From: CAYFJO01 sp964343305
GTDB lineage: Bacteria > Planctomycetota > Planctomycetia > Pirellulales > Pirellulaceae
Length of the DNA stretch: 16,263 bases
Direction of reading: 5' to 3'
Assembly (NCBI GenBank): GCA_964343305.1
Contig: CAYFJO010000234.1
Location: 1 to 16,263 of the forward strand
In this document: positions 6,410-13,745 of the stretch, one piece after another
Position numbering within the stretch: position 1 is the stretch's first letter
Layout of the letters: each line of letters opens with the position of its first letter
The notes under the pieces: generated by a model
The model's input: the letters and a program-made list of their open reading frames with translations, nothing else
Database searches by the model: none
What the model was told of the DNA's origin: nothing
Program-made: the position numbers and the translations under genes

Positions 6410-6535
6410 TCAGTTGCCAACGTGCAATTGGCCCACGGTGCCGACTTGGCCGATGGCTTCCTCGGCCGCACGGTTGGCTGCGTGGTACTCTGTGTTTATT
6501 TGCATAGCGAGCTGTGATTTCTTTAATGCCATCAT
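6410..6535 (-). CDS. 41-residue DUF3102-like fragment
   Basis: MMALKKSQLAMQINTEYH followed by AANRAAEEAIG resembles the N-terminal helix of DUF3102 proteins, which normally continue with a gained-lysine segment and an HGEW motif; here the frame stops after QLHVGN. The ATG overlaps the AlpA-like stop by ATGA, so it is positioned to be translated by coupling. It is probably a truncated gene, or a small protein in its own right. The family call rests on only about 25 residues. Confidence 0.45.
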   Translation of the reverse strand: MMALKKSQLAMQINTEYHAANRAAEEAIGQVGTVGQLHVGN

Positions 6536-6750
6536 TTCACCGCCTTTCGAACAGGCTGACAGCCGGCGGCGATCCATTGCTCGATTTCGCCGATGTCCCA
6601 ACGGCGCGATGCGCCGATCTTATAGCCCCAAGGCATTCGGCCCGCGTCAGCATCGCGAAAGATCGAACGGGCAGATTTCTTCAGAATGACTTCTAGATCT
6701 CGAACATCACATAGGCGCCGCCGAACAGCTTCTTCAACTACTTGACTCAT
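6532..6750 (-). CDS. AlpA/excisionase-like helix-turn-helix protein
   Basis: This 72-residue protein has the MerR/AlpA-type layout: VRDLEVILKKSARSIFRDAD, then GRMPWGYKIGASRRWDIGEI and EQWIAAGC. The R-W-x-x-x-E-I-x-x-W pattern ending the domain is characteristic of AlpA and excisionase-family proteins. It is the first gene of the leftward operon, so it may act as recombination directionality factor for the integrase or as transcriptional activator of the element. AGGAG lies 7 nt upstream of the ATG. The ATTTGG boxes just upstream (6812-6968) are good candidate binding sites. Confidence 0.82.
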   Translation of the reverse strand: MSQVVEEAVRRRLCDVRDLEVILKKSARSIFRDADAGRMPWGYKIGASRRWDIGEIEQWIAAGCQPVRKAVK

Positions 6751-6781
6751 TTGACCACTCCTAGATCGTTGTTTGCTGTGC

Positions 6782-6799
6782 GGTTGCTACTTCGCAACC
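6782..6799. repeat. 6-bp-stem hairpin upstream of the operon
   Basis: GGTTGC and GCAACC pair around TACTTC. It lies about 30 nt upstream of the AlpA-like start, probably within the leader of the operon transcript. A small regulatory stem or protein-binding site is possible. Confidence 0.4.
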
Positions 6800-6811
6800 A
6801 CCTATAAGGTC

Positions 6812-6974
6812 AATTTGGCTGGCGCGTGTTTGATTTGGTTGGCGCAGAAAAATGCGAACGCCAGCACGTAAGACGTTCGCATAATGTCAGTTACGAAAGG
6901 GATTTTCTGTCAGAAGTTGGCCGTTACTGCCATTTGGTTGATTTGGTCGGCATTTGGCCAGCCAAATGGTAACG
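6812..6974. promoter_or_regulatory. control region with six ATTTGG-type boxes
   Basis: ATTTGGCTGGCGC (6813-6825) and ATTTGGTTGGCGC (6833-6845) are direct repeats differing at one base and starting exactly 20 bp apart. More ATTTGG cores start at 6932, 6941 and 6952, and an inverted CCAAAT at 6962-6967 forms the palindrome CATTTGG-CCAG-CCAAATG (6951-6968). GCGAACG (6854-6860) pairs with CGTTCGC (6874-6880), and CGTTAC-TG-CCATTTGG at 6922-6937 is the inverse of 6962-6974 apart from the TG insert. The region lies at the head of the leftward operon and is probably its operator/promoter or an excision control site. Confidence 0.62.
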
Positions 6975-6975
6975 A

Positions 6976-7626
6976 CTATGGTCGGCTACCGAACCGGGGT
7001 TTCCCGTGCTCATCGCGAAAAAGGTAACGGACTGTGAATTTAGATGTGACTTCACTTTCTCCCGCGGCGCTCATTGGCGGATTCTCCCGAGGTTTATCGT
7101 CGTTAGCGTGAACGAGTTTTCGTAGGCGGCTGCTAAGATCGCCAATTGCGCTCGATAATTGCTGAGACACACTCTTAATTGTTGTCCGCAAATCATCTTG
7201 GAGAATGCCGCTGCCTTCAGATGCGGATGGGATGTAACCAAATCGTCGAAGCAATTCTTTTTTGGGTGCAGTTTTGCCGTCGTCCGACTTTGCAAGTTCG
7301 TCGAGAAGCTCTTTCCACTGATCGCCTGGAAGATCCAGTATCGTTGCTGCTCCTTTTGGGAATACGCTAACGTGTTGGGGCACTTGGGGTAGAGCCAGAT
7401 AATTGCCGTTCTCCCAAATTCCGATTGCCAGGTCTGCCCATTTCTCCACAGTTAGCACAACCGTTTTAAATTGTGATTCTTGCTGGTTGCCCAATTGGCT
7501 AACCTCTACATCAATGTGATCCGCAAAACCGATTTCCTTAAGAACTTCAGGATGGTCATTTACGAGCCCTTGCCACAATTGCCCAGTCGAGCCATCTTTA
7601 TCCAACTGCCGAAACTGGGTGACCAT
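6976..7626 (-). CDS. unknown 216-residue protein
   Basis: I do not recognise a family. The N-terminus (LWQGLVNDHPEVLKEIGF) and TVVLTVEKWADLAIGIWEN suggest an alpha/beta fold. Residues near 140-175 (DLRTTIKSVSQQLSSAIGDL and following) look like an amphipathic coiled coil, followed by a polar linker and a compact end FTVRYLFRDEHGKPRFGSRP. There is no signal peptide or membrane span. GGTGGA lies 9 nt before the ATG. It faces away from the broken AlbA_2-type gene, and its start lies only about 5 nt from the remnant of that gene, so it seems to sit at a recombination junction. Its stop is 8 nt from the palindromic control region. Confidence 0.65.
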   Translation of the reverse strand: MVTQFRQLDKDGSTGQLWQGLVNDHPEVLKEIGFADHIDVEVSQLGNQQESQFKTVVLTVEKWADLAIGIWENGNYLALPQVPQHVSVFPKGAATILDLPGDQWKELLDELAKSDDGKTAPKKELLRRFGYIPSASEGSGILQDDLRTTIKSVSQQLSSAIGDLSSRLRKLVHANDDKPRENPPMSAAGESEVTSKFTVRYLFRDEHGKPRFGSRP

Positions 7627-7630
7627 ATTG

Positions 7631-7733
7631 GGTTTTCCACCAAAGTTTCTAAGTACAGCTTGGTCGATCTCGTCAACAACGAATCCTGCATGCCTTCCGG
7701 CCCAACGAAGGGGGCGGCAAGCTCATTCTCGGC
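7631..7733 (+). pseudogene. broken 5' part of the AlbA_2-type gene
   Basis: The residues expected just before the open frame are present: AFRPNEGGGKLILGVTN in the frame of the downstream gene, matching the AlbA_2 pattern of an Ala-Phe-x-Asn segment, GG and GV. That frame has a stop at 7650 and no ATG. In another frame FSTKVSKYSLVDLVNNES looks like the family's extreme N-terminus. About 45 residues between the two seem to be deleted, with a frameshift. Confidence 0.55.
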
Positions 7734-8981
7734 GTGACCAACACCCCGCCACGTCAGATCGTCGACACGGGAGCCATCCCGGACACCGACCACACGGCTT
7801 CGCAAATCTTCAACAAGCTGCGGTTTCGCGTGGATGTCGAAGCACTCAGCCACACCGACGGCCGAGTGGTAATCTTCCACATCCCGTCCCGTCCGCGCGG
7901 CACGGCTTATCAGTACGAGGGCGCGTACCTGATGCGCTCGACCGAAGACACTGTCTCGATGAGCGAAGACCGACTGCGGCAGATCTTCGACGAGGGCAAA
8001 CCCGACTGGTTGAGCACCTATGCTGTCGAGAATTGCACGGCCGAGGATGTCGTCCGTTTGATCGACACGCAGAGCTACTTCGACATGCTCAACCTTCCGT
8101 ATCCTTCGACACGCGATGCAGTCTTGGAGCGGTTTCAGTCCGAGCAGTTGATTGAAAGGGCGGGCGATGCATGGCGAATCACGAATCTCGGCGCGGTTTT
8201 GTTTGCCAAGCGACTCGAAGATGTCGGACTGGCTCGTAAGGCAGCAAGAGTGATCGTCTACGACGGCACGAACAAACTCAACACGCGCTTGGACAAGCCG
8301 GGAGTCAAAGGCTACGCCGTGGGATTCGAGGGCCTAGTCGATTTTGTCGGCAGCCTGATTCCCACGAATGAAGTTGTCACGAAAGCCTTGCGTCAAGAAG
8401 TCCGGATGTTTCCGCTAGACGCCATCCGTGAGTTGGTCGCCAACGCGCTGATCCATCAGGACTTTACAGAAACCGGCACGTCGGTTCGAATCGAGCTGTA
8501 CGATGACCGGCTTGAAATCTCGAATCCAGGCCAGCCGCCGATTCCGACGGAGCGCTTCATCGACGAGTACCAGTCACGCAACGAAACATTGGCGGATCTG
8601 ATGCGACGCCTCGGCATTTGTGAGGAAAAGGGCAGCGGCATCGACCGTGTCGTGTTTGCGTGTGAGTTCAACCAACTGCCAGCGCCGGACTTTCGCGTCG
8701 GCGACGTGCATACGATTACCGTGCTGTTTGCCCACAAAGAATTCGAGGACATGGATCGGACCGACCGCATCCGAGCTTGCTACCAGCACTGTTGCCTGAA
8801 ATACGTGATGAACGAGCGGATGACGAACCAGACTTTGCGCGAGCGGTTCAAGCTCCCAGACGGCAGAACCGAGTCGGTTTCTCGTGTCCTTCGTGACACC
8901 GCAGATGCAGACAAAATCAAGTTGGCTGACCCAACCGCAACCTCGACGAGGTATCGGAGTTACGTGCCGTTTTGGGCCTGA
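7734..8981 (+). CDS. AlbA_2/HATPase_c_4 ATP-binding protein, 5'-truncated
   Basis: The open frame encodes 415 residues from a GTG that lies inside the AlbA_2 domain, so the protein has lost its true start. The rest is intact: a mid-region winged helix (about 115-165), and a GHKL-type ATPase with N-box ELVANALIHQDF (233-244), DDRLEISNPG (257-266) and RNETLADLMRRLG with KGSGIDRV (282-306). This is the Divergent AAA_4/RecG-like C-terminal type. Such genes commonly sit between the specificity and restriction genes of type I restriction loci, with a proposed regulatory or RNA/DNA-binding role. Here it is 91 nt upstream of hsdR on the same strand. Whether the truncated product is made or works is unclear. 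Confidence 0.8.
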   Translation: MTNTPPRQIVDTGAIPDTDHTASQIFNKLRFRVDVEALSHTDGRVVIFHIPSRPRGTAYQYEGAYLMRSTEDTVSMSEDRLRQIFDEGKPDWLSTYAVENCTAEDVVRLIDTQSYFDMLNLPYPSTRDAVLERFQSEQLIERAGDAWRITNLGAVLFAKRLEDVGLARKAARVIVYDGTNKLNTRLDKPGVKGYAVGFEGLVDFVGSLIPTNEVVTKALRQEVRMFPLDAIRELVANALIHQDFTETGTSVRIELYDDRLEISNPGQPPIPTERFIDEYQSRNETLADLMRRLGICEEKGSGIDRVVFACEFNQLPAPDFRVGDVHTITVLFAHKEFEDMDRTDRIRACYQHCCLKYVMNERMTNQTLRERFKLPDGRTESVSRVLRDTADADKIKLADPTATSTRYRSYVPFWA

Positions 8982-9072
8982 CCGCTGTTTAGATACCACT
9001 GTCCGCGCAAATGCGGCTTTGTCGTAAACCGCTGCTACAAAACAAGATCCTTATTTAGACGCAAATCGCCAA

Positions 9073-12000
9073 ATGCCGCAATTCAACGAATCCACCGTCG
9101 AAGACGCTGCCCTGTCGTGGTTTGGCGAATTGGGCTATGCCATCTTGCACGGGCCGGAAATTGCGCCGGGTGAGCCAGCGGCTGAGCGGGATTCGTTTGG
9201 CGACGTGGTGTTGGTCGGAAGATTGCGCGAGGCGATCAACCGGTTGAATCCGGCCATCCCGCAAGAAGCACACGACGAAGCGTTGCGGAAAGTGTTGCGG
9301 CCCGATTCGCCGTCGCTGGTTGGGATTAACCGCAAGTTTCATAAGATGCTGCGAGACGGTGTCGAGATTGAATATCGGCGCCAAGATGGGTCGATCAAAG
9401 GTGACCATGTTCGCCTGATCCACTTCGACGACGAAACACAAAACGACTGGTTGGCGCTGAATCAATACACGGTGATTGAGGGTCAACACAATCGCCGTCC
9501 GGACATCATCGTGTTCGTGAATGGTTTGCCACTGGCGGTGATTGAACTGAAGAATGCCGTCGACGAAGACGCGACGGTCTGGAGTGCTTGGAATCAACTT
9601 CAGACTTACAAGCAGCAGATTCCCTCGCTGTTCAATTGCAACGAACTACTGGTCGTCTCAGATGGCTTGGAAGCTCGCGTCGGATCACTTACGGCGAATA
9701 AGGAATGGTTCAAAGTCTGGCGAAGCATCGAAGGTAATGGAGATGCGCCATCATCGCTACTAGAACTCGAAGTGCTCGTCCGTGGCGTCTTTGATCGACA
9801 ACGTCTGCTGAATCTGCTGCAACACTTCGTGGTGTTTGAGGAAGACACCGACAGTGATCAAGTCTATAAGATCATCGCGGGTTATCACCAGTTCCATGCC
9901 GCTCAGCAAGCGGTGGACGCAACCGTCGTTGCCTCGCAACCGGACGGCGACCGTCGCTGTGGCGTGGTCTGGCACACCCAAGGATCGGGCAAGAGTCTGT
10001 CGATGCTGTTCTATGCCGGGCAGATCATCCTGCATCCAGCGATGAACAACCCGACCCTGGTTCTGCTGACTGATCGCAACGACCTCGACGATCAATTGTT
10101 CGGCCAGTTTCAGCGCTGTCACGAGTTACTACGCCAGCAGCCGATCCAGGCAGATGATCGAGAACACCTGCGCAAGCTGTTGCAGGTCGCCAGCGGTGGT
10201 GTGGTTTTCACGACAATTCAAAAGTTCATGCCCGACGAAAAAGGCGCCACGATGCCGGCGCTGTCCGACCGTCGTAACATCGTGGTAGTTGCCGACGAGG
10301 CTCATCGAAGCCAGTACGACCTGATCGACGGGCTGGCGCGCAACATGCGAGATGCGTTGCCGCACGCCTCGTTTATTGGCTTTACAGGGACTCCCATCGA
10401 GCAGAACGACGCCAATACGCGAGCGGTGTTTGGCGAGTATGTGTCCGTCTACGATATTCAGCAAGCGGTCAAAGACAAAGCAACCGTTCCGATCTATTAC
10501 GAGAGCCGAATCGCCAAGCTCGCCCTCGATGAAAAAGAAATTCCAGTTATCGACAGTGAGTTTGAGGAAATCACCGAAGGCGAAGAGGAACAGCGCAAAG
10601 AGAAGCTCAAGACGAAGTGGGCCGCCTTGGAAGCCCTGGTTGGGGACGAAAAGCGGATTCGACTGGTGGCCGAAGACTTGGTCGAACACTTCGAGCGGCG
10701 ACGCGAAGCGATGGACGGCAAAGCGATGGTCGTCTGTATGAGCCGGCGGATTTGTGTCGAGCTATACAAAGAGATCGTTGCCTTGCGTCCCGACTGGGCA
10801 AGTGCAACCGACGATGATGTCGAAGCCGAACGGGACAAGGACTGCGTTGTGAAGATCGTCATGACCGGTTCAGCAAGCGATGAACTCGAATGGCAACAAC
10901 ACGTTCGCACGAAACGGAAACGCAAGGAGCTTGCCGGACGGTTCAAGGACACCAACGACCCATTCCGAATCGTCATTGTTCGCGACATGTGGCTGACTGG
11001 TTTCGACGCCCCTTGTCTTCACACCATGTACGTCGACAAGCCAATGCGGGGCCACGGGCTGATGCAAGCCATCGCGCGCGTGAATCGAGTCTTCAAGGAC
11101 AAGCCGGGCGGACACGTTGTCGACTACTTGGGGCTCGCCGATCAGTTGAAGGTAGCCTTAGCAACTTACACCGAGAGCGGTGGAGCCGGCGCGCCGAGTA
11201 TCGACATTGCCGAGGCCGTCGCCGTAATGCTGGAGAAGTACGAAGTCTGCCGCGACATGCTGCATGGCTTTGACTGGTCGAAATGGACAACGGGAACGCC
11301 GGCGGAGCGTCTCGGATTGTTGCCACCGGCTCAGGAACACATCCTCGCTCAGGAAGAAGGGAAAGCACACTACACGAAAGCCGTTACGGACCTCTCACGG
11401 GCGTTTGCTCTCTGTGCAGCTCACGACGAGGCCATCCGCATTCGTGACGACATCGCATTCTTCCAAGCCGTGCGGGCGGCACTCGTGAAGCCTTCGGGAC
11501 AACAGAAATCGAAAGAGGATCTCGATCAAGCAATTCGCCAACTCGTCTCTAAGGCGATTACTGCCGGCGATGAGATCATTGACGTCTTCTCGGCAGCCGG
11601 TTTGAAGAAGCCTGACATTTCGATTCTTTCCGACGAATTCCTGGCTGAGGTGCGGGGACTGAAGCACAAGAACCTCGCTGCGGAACTGCTGGAAAAGTTA
11701 CTGAAAGACGAGATCAAGACACGTTCGCGCCGCAACGTGGTTCAATCGCGGGCTTTTAGCGAGATGTTGAAGCAAACGTTGAACAAGTACCACAACCGCG
11801 CGATCGCCACGCAGGAGATCATCGACGAATTGCTCAAGCTCGCCAAAGAGATGCGTGACGCAACACAACGCGGCGAAGAACTCGGCCTGAATGACGACGA
11901 GATTTGCTTCTACGACGCCTTGGCGGTAAATGAGAGCGCTGTGCAGGCGATGGGAATTGACGAACTGAAAGTCATCGCCGCCGAACTCGTCACCAGCGTC

Positions 12001-12171
12001 CGCAAGAGCGTAAGCATCGACTGGACCGTCCGTGAATCTGCTCGTGCCAAGATTCGCGTCATGGTCCGCCGAATTCTTCGAAAATACGGCTACCCACCAG
12101 ACCTTCAGGAATCAGCGACGAAGTTAGTACTCGAACAAGCCGAAGCGCTTTGCGCGGATTGGGCAGCGTAA
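9073..12171 (+). CDS. hsdR: type I restriction enzyme, R (HsdR) subunit
   Basis: A full-length 1032-residue HsdR, the translocase/nuclease subunit of type I restriction systems. The N-terminal PD-(D/E)xK nuclease has RRPDIIVFVNG (Asp144) and AVIELKN (Glu158, Lys160), followed by the QxxxY motif QLQTY (175-179). The SF2 motor has Walker A TQGSGKS (303-309), DEAH (408-411), GFTGTPI (436-442), LTGFDAP and the arginine-rich MQAIARVNRVF. A long helical C-terminal region follows, which in the family contacts the methylase. It would need HsdM and HsdS to cleave in the known mechanism; neither gene is in the window. No clear Shine-Dalgarno precedes the ATG. The downstream EcsC gene begins 21 nt after its stop, so they are likely one transcript. 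Confidence 0.94.
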   Translation: MPQFNESTVEDAALSWFGELGYAILHGPEIAPGEPAAERDSFGDVVLVGRLREAINRLNPAIPQEAHDEALRKVLRPDSPSLVGINRKFHKMLRDGVEIEYRRQDGSIKGDHVRLIHFDDETQNDWLALNQYTVIEGQHNRRPDIIVFVNGLPLAVIELKNAVDEDATVWSAWNQLQTYKQQIPSLFNCNELLVVSDGLEARVGSLTANKEWFKVWRSIEGNGDAPSSLLELEVLVRGVFDRQRLLNLLQHFVVFEEDTDSDQVYKIIAGYHQFHAAQQAVDATVVASQPDGDRRCGVVWHTQGSGKSLSMLFYAGQIILHPAMNNPTLVLLTDRNDLDDQLFGQFQRCHELLRQQPIQADDREHLRKLLQVASGGVVFTTIQKFMPDEKGATMPALSDRRNIVVVADEAHRSQYDLIDGLARNMRDALPHASFIGFTGTPIEQNDANTRAVFGEYVSVYDIQQAVKDKATVPIYYESRIAKLALDEKEIPVIDSEFEEITEGEEEQRKEKLKTKWAALEALVGDEKRIRLVAEDLVEHFERRREAMDGKAMVVCMSRRICVELYKEIVALRPDWASATDDDVEAERDKDCVVKIVMTGSASDELEWQQHVRTKRKRKELAGRFKDTNDPFRIVIVRDMWLTGFDAPCLHTMYVDKPMRGHGLMQAIARVNRVFKDKPGGHVVDYLGLADQLKVALATYTESGGAGAPSIDIAEAVAVMLEKYEVCRDMLHGFDWSKWTTGTPAERLGLLPPAQEHILAQEEGKAHYTKAVTDLSRAFALCAAHDEAIRIRDDIAFFQAVRAALVKPSGQQKSKEDLDQAIRQLVSKAITAGDEIIDVFSAAGLKKPDISILSDEFLAEVRGLKHKNLAAELLEKLLKDEIKTRSRRNVVQSRAFSEMLKQTLNKYHNRAIATQEIIDELLKLAKEMRDATQRGEELGLNDDEICFYDALAVNESAVQAMGIDELKVIAAELVTSVRKSVSIDWTVRESARAKIRVMVRRILRKYGYPPDLQESATKLVLEQAEALCADWAA

Positions 12172-12192
12172 CATGAAATCAGGGGGTTAATC

Positions 12193-13338
12193 ATGCCATC
12201 GAAAGAGGACGCAAAACGTGAGTATGAAGAGTTCCGAGAACAGTTTTCTCACGATAAAACTGCATCTGAATCCGGTGATTGGTTCATCAATTTGGTCAAG
12301 TGGATGCTCGAAAACTACTCAAAGAACGTTGATGCGGACTATATCAAACGCACTTACCCTGGAGCCGGTTCTGACAACCAAGCAAAGAAGGCGATCAGTC
12401 TAGCCGCAAAGTACGCATCTCTAGTCGGTGGGGCATCCGGAGCGGCAATAACTGGATTGGAATTGTCTATACCAGCATCCGCAGGCACCAGTTCGCTTAT
12501 TGCGGTTCCGTCCATCGGCGCAGCGGTTCTTGCTGACGTCGCTGCAACCACTCGAATTCAATTGCGAACGACTTATGATTTGTCAGTCATCTATGACGCA
12601 CCTCTTTCCGTGGAGGATGCGGACGACTGTTACTTCATCTTCATGGCTGCGATGGGAATTAAGGCTTATGAGGCGGTCGGAAGTGTGGCGAAGGCTGTTT
12701 CGCCACGAATAATCGCATACAACGTTCGTAAACTCCTGCGCACCGGACTACGAAAGGGCCTTGTAATGGCTTTTTCGCGGGTTGCGGGAACGAAGCTTGC
12801 GAAGAAGCTAACCGAGCGAGCAATGATGAGATTGTTAGTTCCGGGAATCAACATTCCACTTTGTGCAGGCGGAAACTATTGGTTCACACGAACGATGCTG
12901 AGTACCGCGCGAAGTCACATGCGGCGGCGTGGAGCAGTGGTACAGCCGCTCATTCGGTTATTTTTCAGCGATTCGAGCATTTCACCGCTCTTGCCGTTGA
13001 AGGCAATGATCGCAGTGATGGAATCCCCGCAGCGAGAGGGTTGGGATGGGATGCAACTTGAAGCATTGCGGTATTCACAGTCCTACCTCGCACTTTCTGA
13101 TAACGAAATTGGCGAACTGGATGGCTGGTTTGAACGTGGCGTAGGGCACGTTCTTGGCGAACTGCCAGAATTATCGGCAAATGAAGGCGAGGCGCTGATC
13201 GATTATTTGACCACTTGTGCAGCGCTCGGACTCAAGGACCACGACCAGAAGTACGGCGAGTCAATCAATCAGATTGCAAAACGACTCGATGCAGACTTCT
13301 CTCAAACCTCAATCGCAACAAAGAGAAAGAAACTCTAA
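12193..13338 (+). CDS. EcsC-family protein
   Basis: A 381-residue protein with an EcsC-like core (about 65-245). It shows KKAISLAAKYASLVGGASGAAITG, a hydrophobic IPASAGTSSLIAVPSIGAAV segment (93-112), DVAATTRIQLRTTYDLSVIY, IKAYEAVGSVAKAV and a RLLVPGINIPLCAGGNYWFT segment, which match the conserved blocks I associate with EcsC. The hydrophobic blocks suggest membrane association. The C-terminal 120 residues form a separate helical domain (LALSDNEIGELDGWFERGVG) that could be TerB-like, at low certainty. AGGGGG lies 6 nt before the ATG and the gene follows hsdR by 21 nt. EcsC function is poorly known; co-transcription with a restriction gene suggests a membrane effector of a defence locus, which is inference. 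Confidence 0.8.
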   Translation: MPSKEDAKREYEEFREQFSHDKTASESGDWFINLVKWMLENYSKNVDADYIKRTYPGAGSDNQAKKAISLAAKYASLVGGASGAAITGLELSIPASAGTSSLIAVPSIGAAVLADVAATTRIQLRTTYDLSVIYDAPLSVEDADDCYFIFMAAMGIKAYEAVGSVAKAVSPRIIAYNVRKLLRTGLRKGLVMAFSRVAGTKLAKKLTERAMMRLLVPGINIPLCAGGNYWFTRTMLSTARSHMRRRGAVVQPLIRLFFSDSSISPLLPLKAMIAVMESPQREGWDGMQLEALRYSQSYLALSDNEIGELDGWFERGVGHVLGELPELSANEGEALIDYLTTCAALGLKDHDQKYGESINQIAKRLDADFSQTSIATKRKKL

Positions 13339-13545
13339 CGTAAGAATGCATCGACCATCTTTGCCCAACTTAACGATTGAAATTCGCGTCCAAGATTCCG
13401 AGTTGTAGGACAGGAGTCCCGTTTAAGATGGGGCCGGGGGCTTGGATAACATTCTGACGTTCCATCGGGGGACGTACCCCCAATTCATCTCACTCGATGA
13501 CGTTGCGTGAAACAACCGAGTCTGCTGTCAACAGACCTGCCAGAT
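13339..13545. other. intergenic spacer after EcsC
   Basis: No gene was found. A GGGGG-ACGTA-CCCCC mini-palindrome lies at 13467-13481 without a T-run. A short GC-rich run (about 13428-13440) precedes it. No terminator for the EcsC transcript is obvious here. Confidence 0.5.
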
Positions 13546-13546
13546 G

Positions 13547-13626
13547 GGTAGTGGGTGACTTTGAAGAAAAGAAGCCCGGCTTTTCCGAAAAAGCCGGGCT
13601 TCTAAAACGCAAAATCACCCACTACC
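13547..13626. repeat. long imperfect palindrome (REP-like), outer arms
   Basis: GGTAGTGGGTGA (13547-13558) is exactly complementary to 13615-13626. Inside these arms lies the 13570-13603 hairpin. The whole 80 nt could fold as one long stem with a few mismatches. The right arm forms the last codons of the integrase remnant, so the palindrome appears to have inserted in or replaced its end. Confidence 0.7.
13570..13603 (-). terminator. 15-bp perfect hairpin, likely leftward terminator
   Basis: Positions 13570-13584 pair perfectly with 13589-13603 around CCGA, with core GCCCGGCTTTT. On the minus strand the stem is followed by a T-rich stretch (TTTTCTTC), so it can end leftward transcripts. It would also be read by rightward transcription from the hsdR-EcsC operon, where it is followed by AAAAC. 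Confidence 0.65.
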
Positions 13627-13745
13627 GTCAGATGCCGACGGTAGCGAGAAATCACATATTCGGCCCCATCTGGCGCTTGCTCCAACGCTTCGGACAAGAT
13701 CACACGTAATTCGGGGAGCAGCGGTACCACAGTGAGCGTCTCAGG
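13602..13745 (-). pseudogene. tyrosine integrase fragment
   Basis: The peptide TLTVVPLLPELR, then SEALEQAPDGAEYVISRYR, aligns with residues 265-297 of the element integrase (SRIIPIFPELR, EAFEQAPEGAEYVIQRYR), so a piece of the catalytic domain of a related but different integrase remains. The catalytic HxxR and Tyr are gone: the frame leaves homology after RYR and runs into the palindrome. It marks an older mobile element at this end. Confidence 0.75.
13622..13644. repeat. 8-bp-stem hairpin nested beside the palindrome
   Basis: CTACCGTC (13622-13629) and GACGGTAG (13637-13644) are exact complements around AGATGCC. It shares CTACC with the outer arm of the neighbouring palindrome, so the two foldings compete. 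Confidence 0.6.

Noticed and set aside
7560..7880. Leftward 106-residue frame and the rightward frame 7480-7737 as genes.
   Set aside because: They are opposite-strand shadows of the AlbA_2-type gene and the 216-residue gene; only the end of 7480-7737 carries remnant coding signal, described separately.
13467..13481. GGGGG-ACGTA-CCCCC as terminator of the hsdR-EcsC operon.
   Set aside because: The stem is 5 bp and no T-run follows on either strand.
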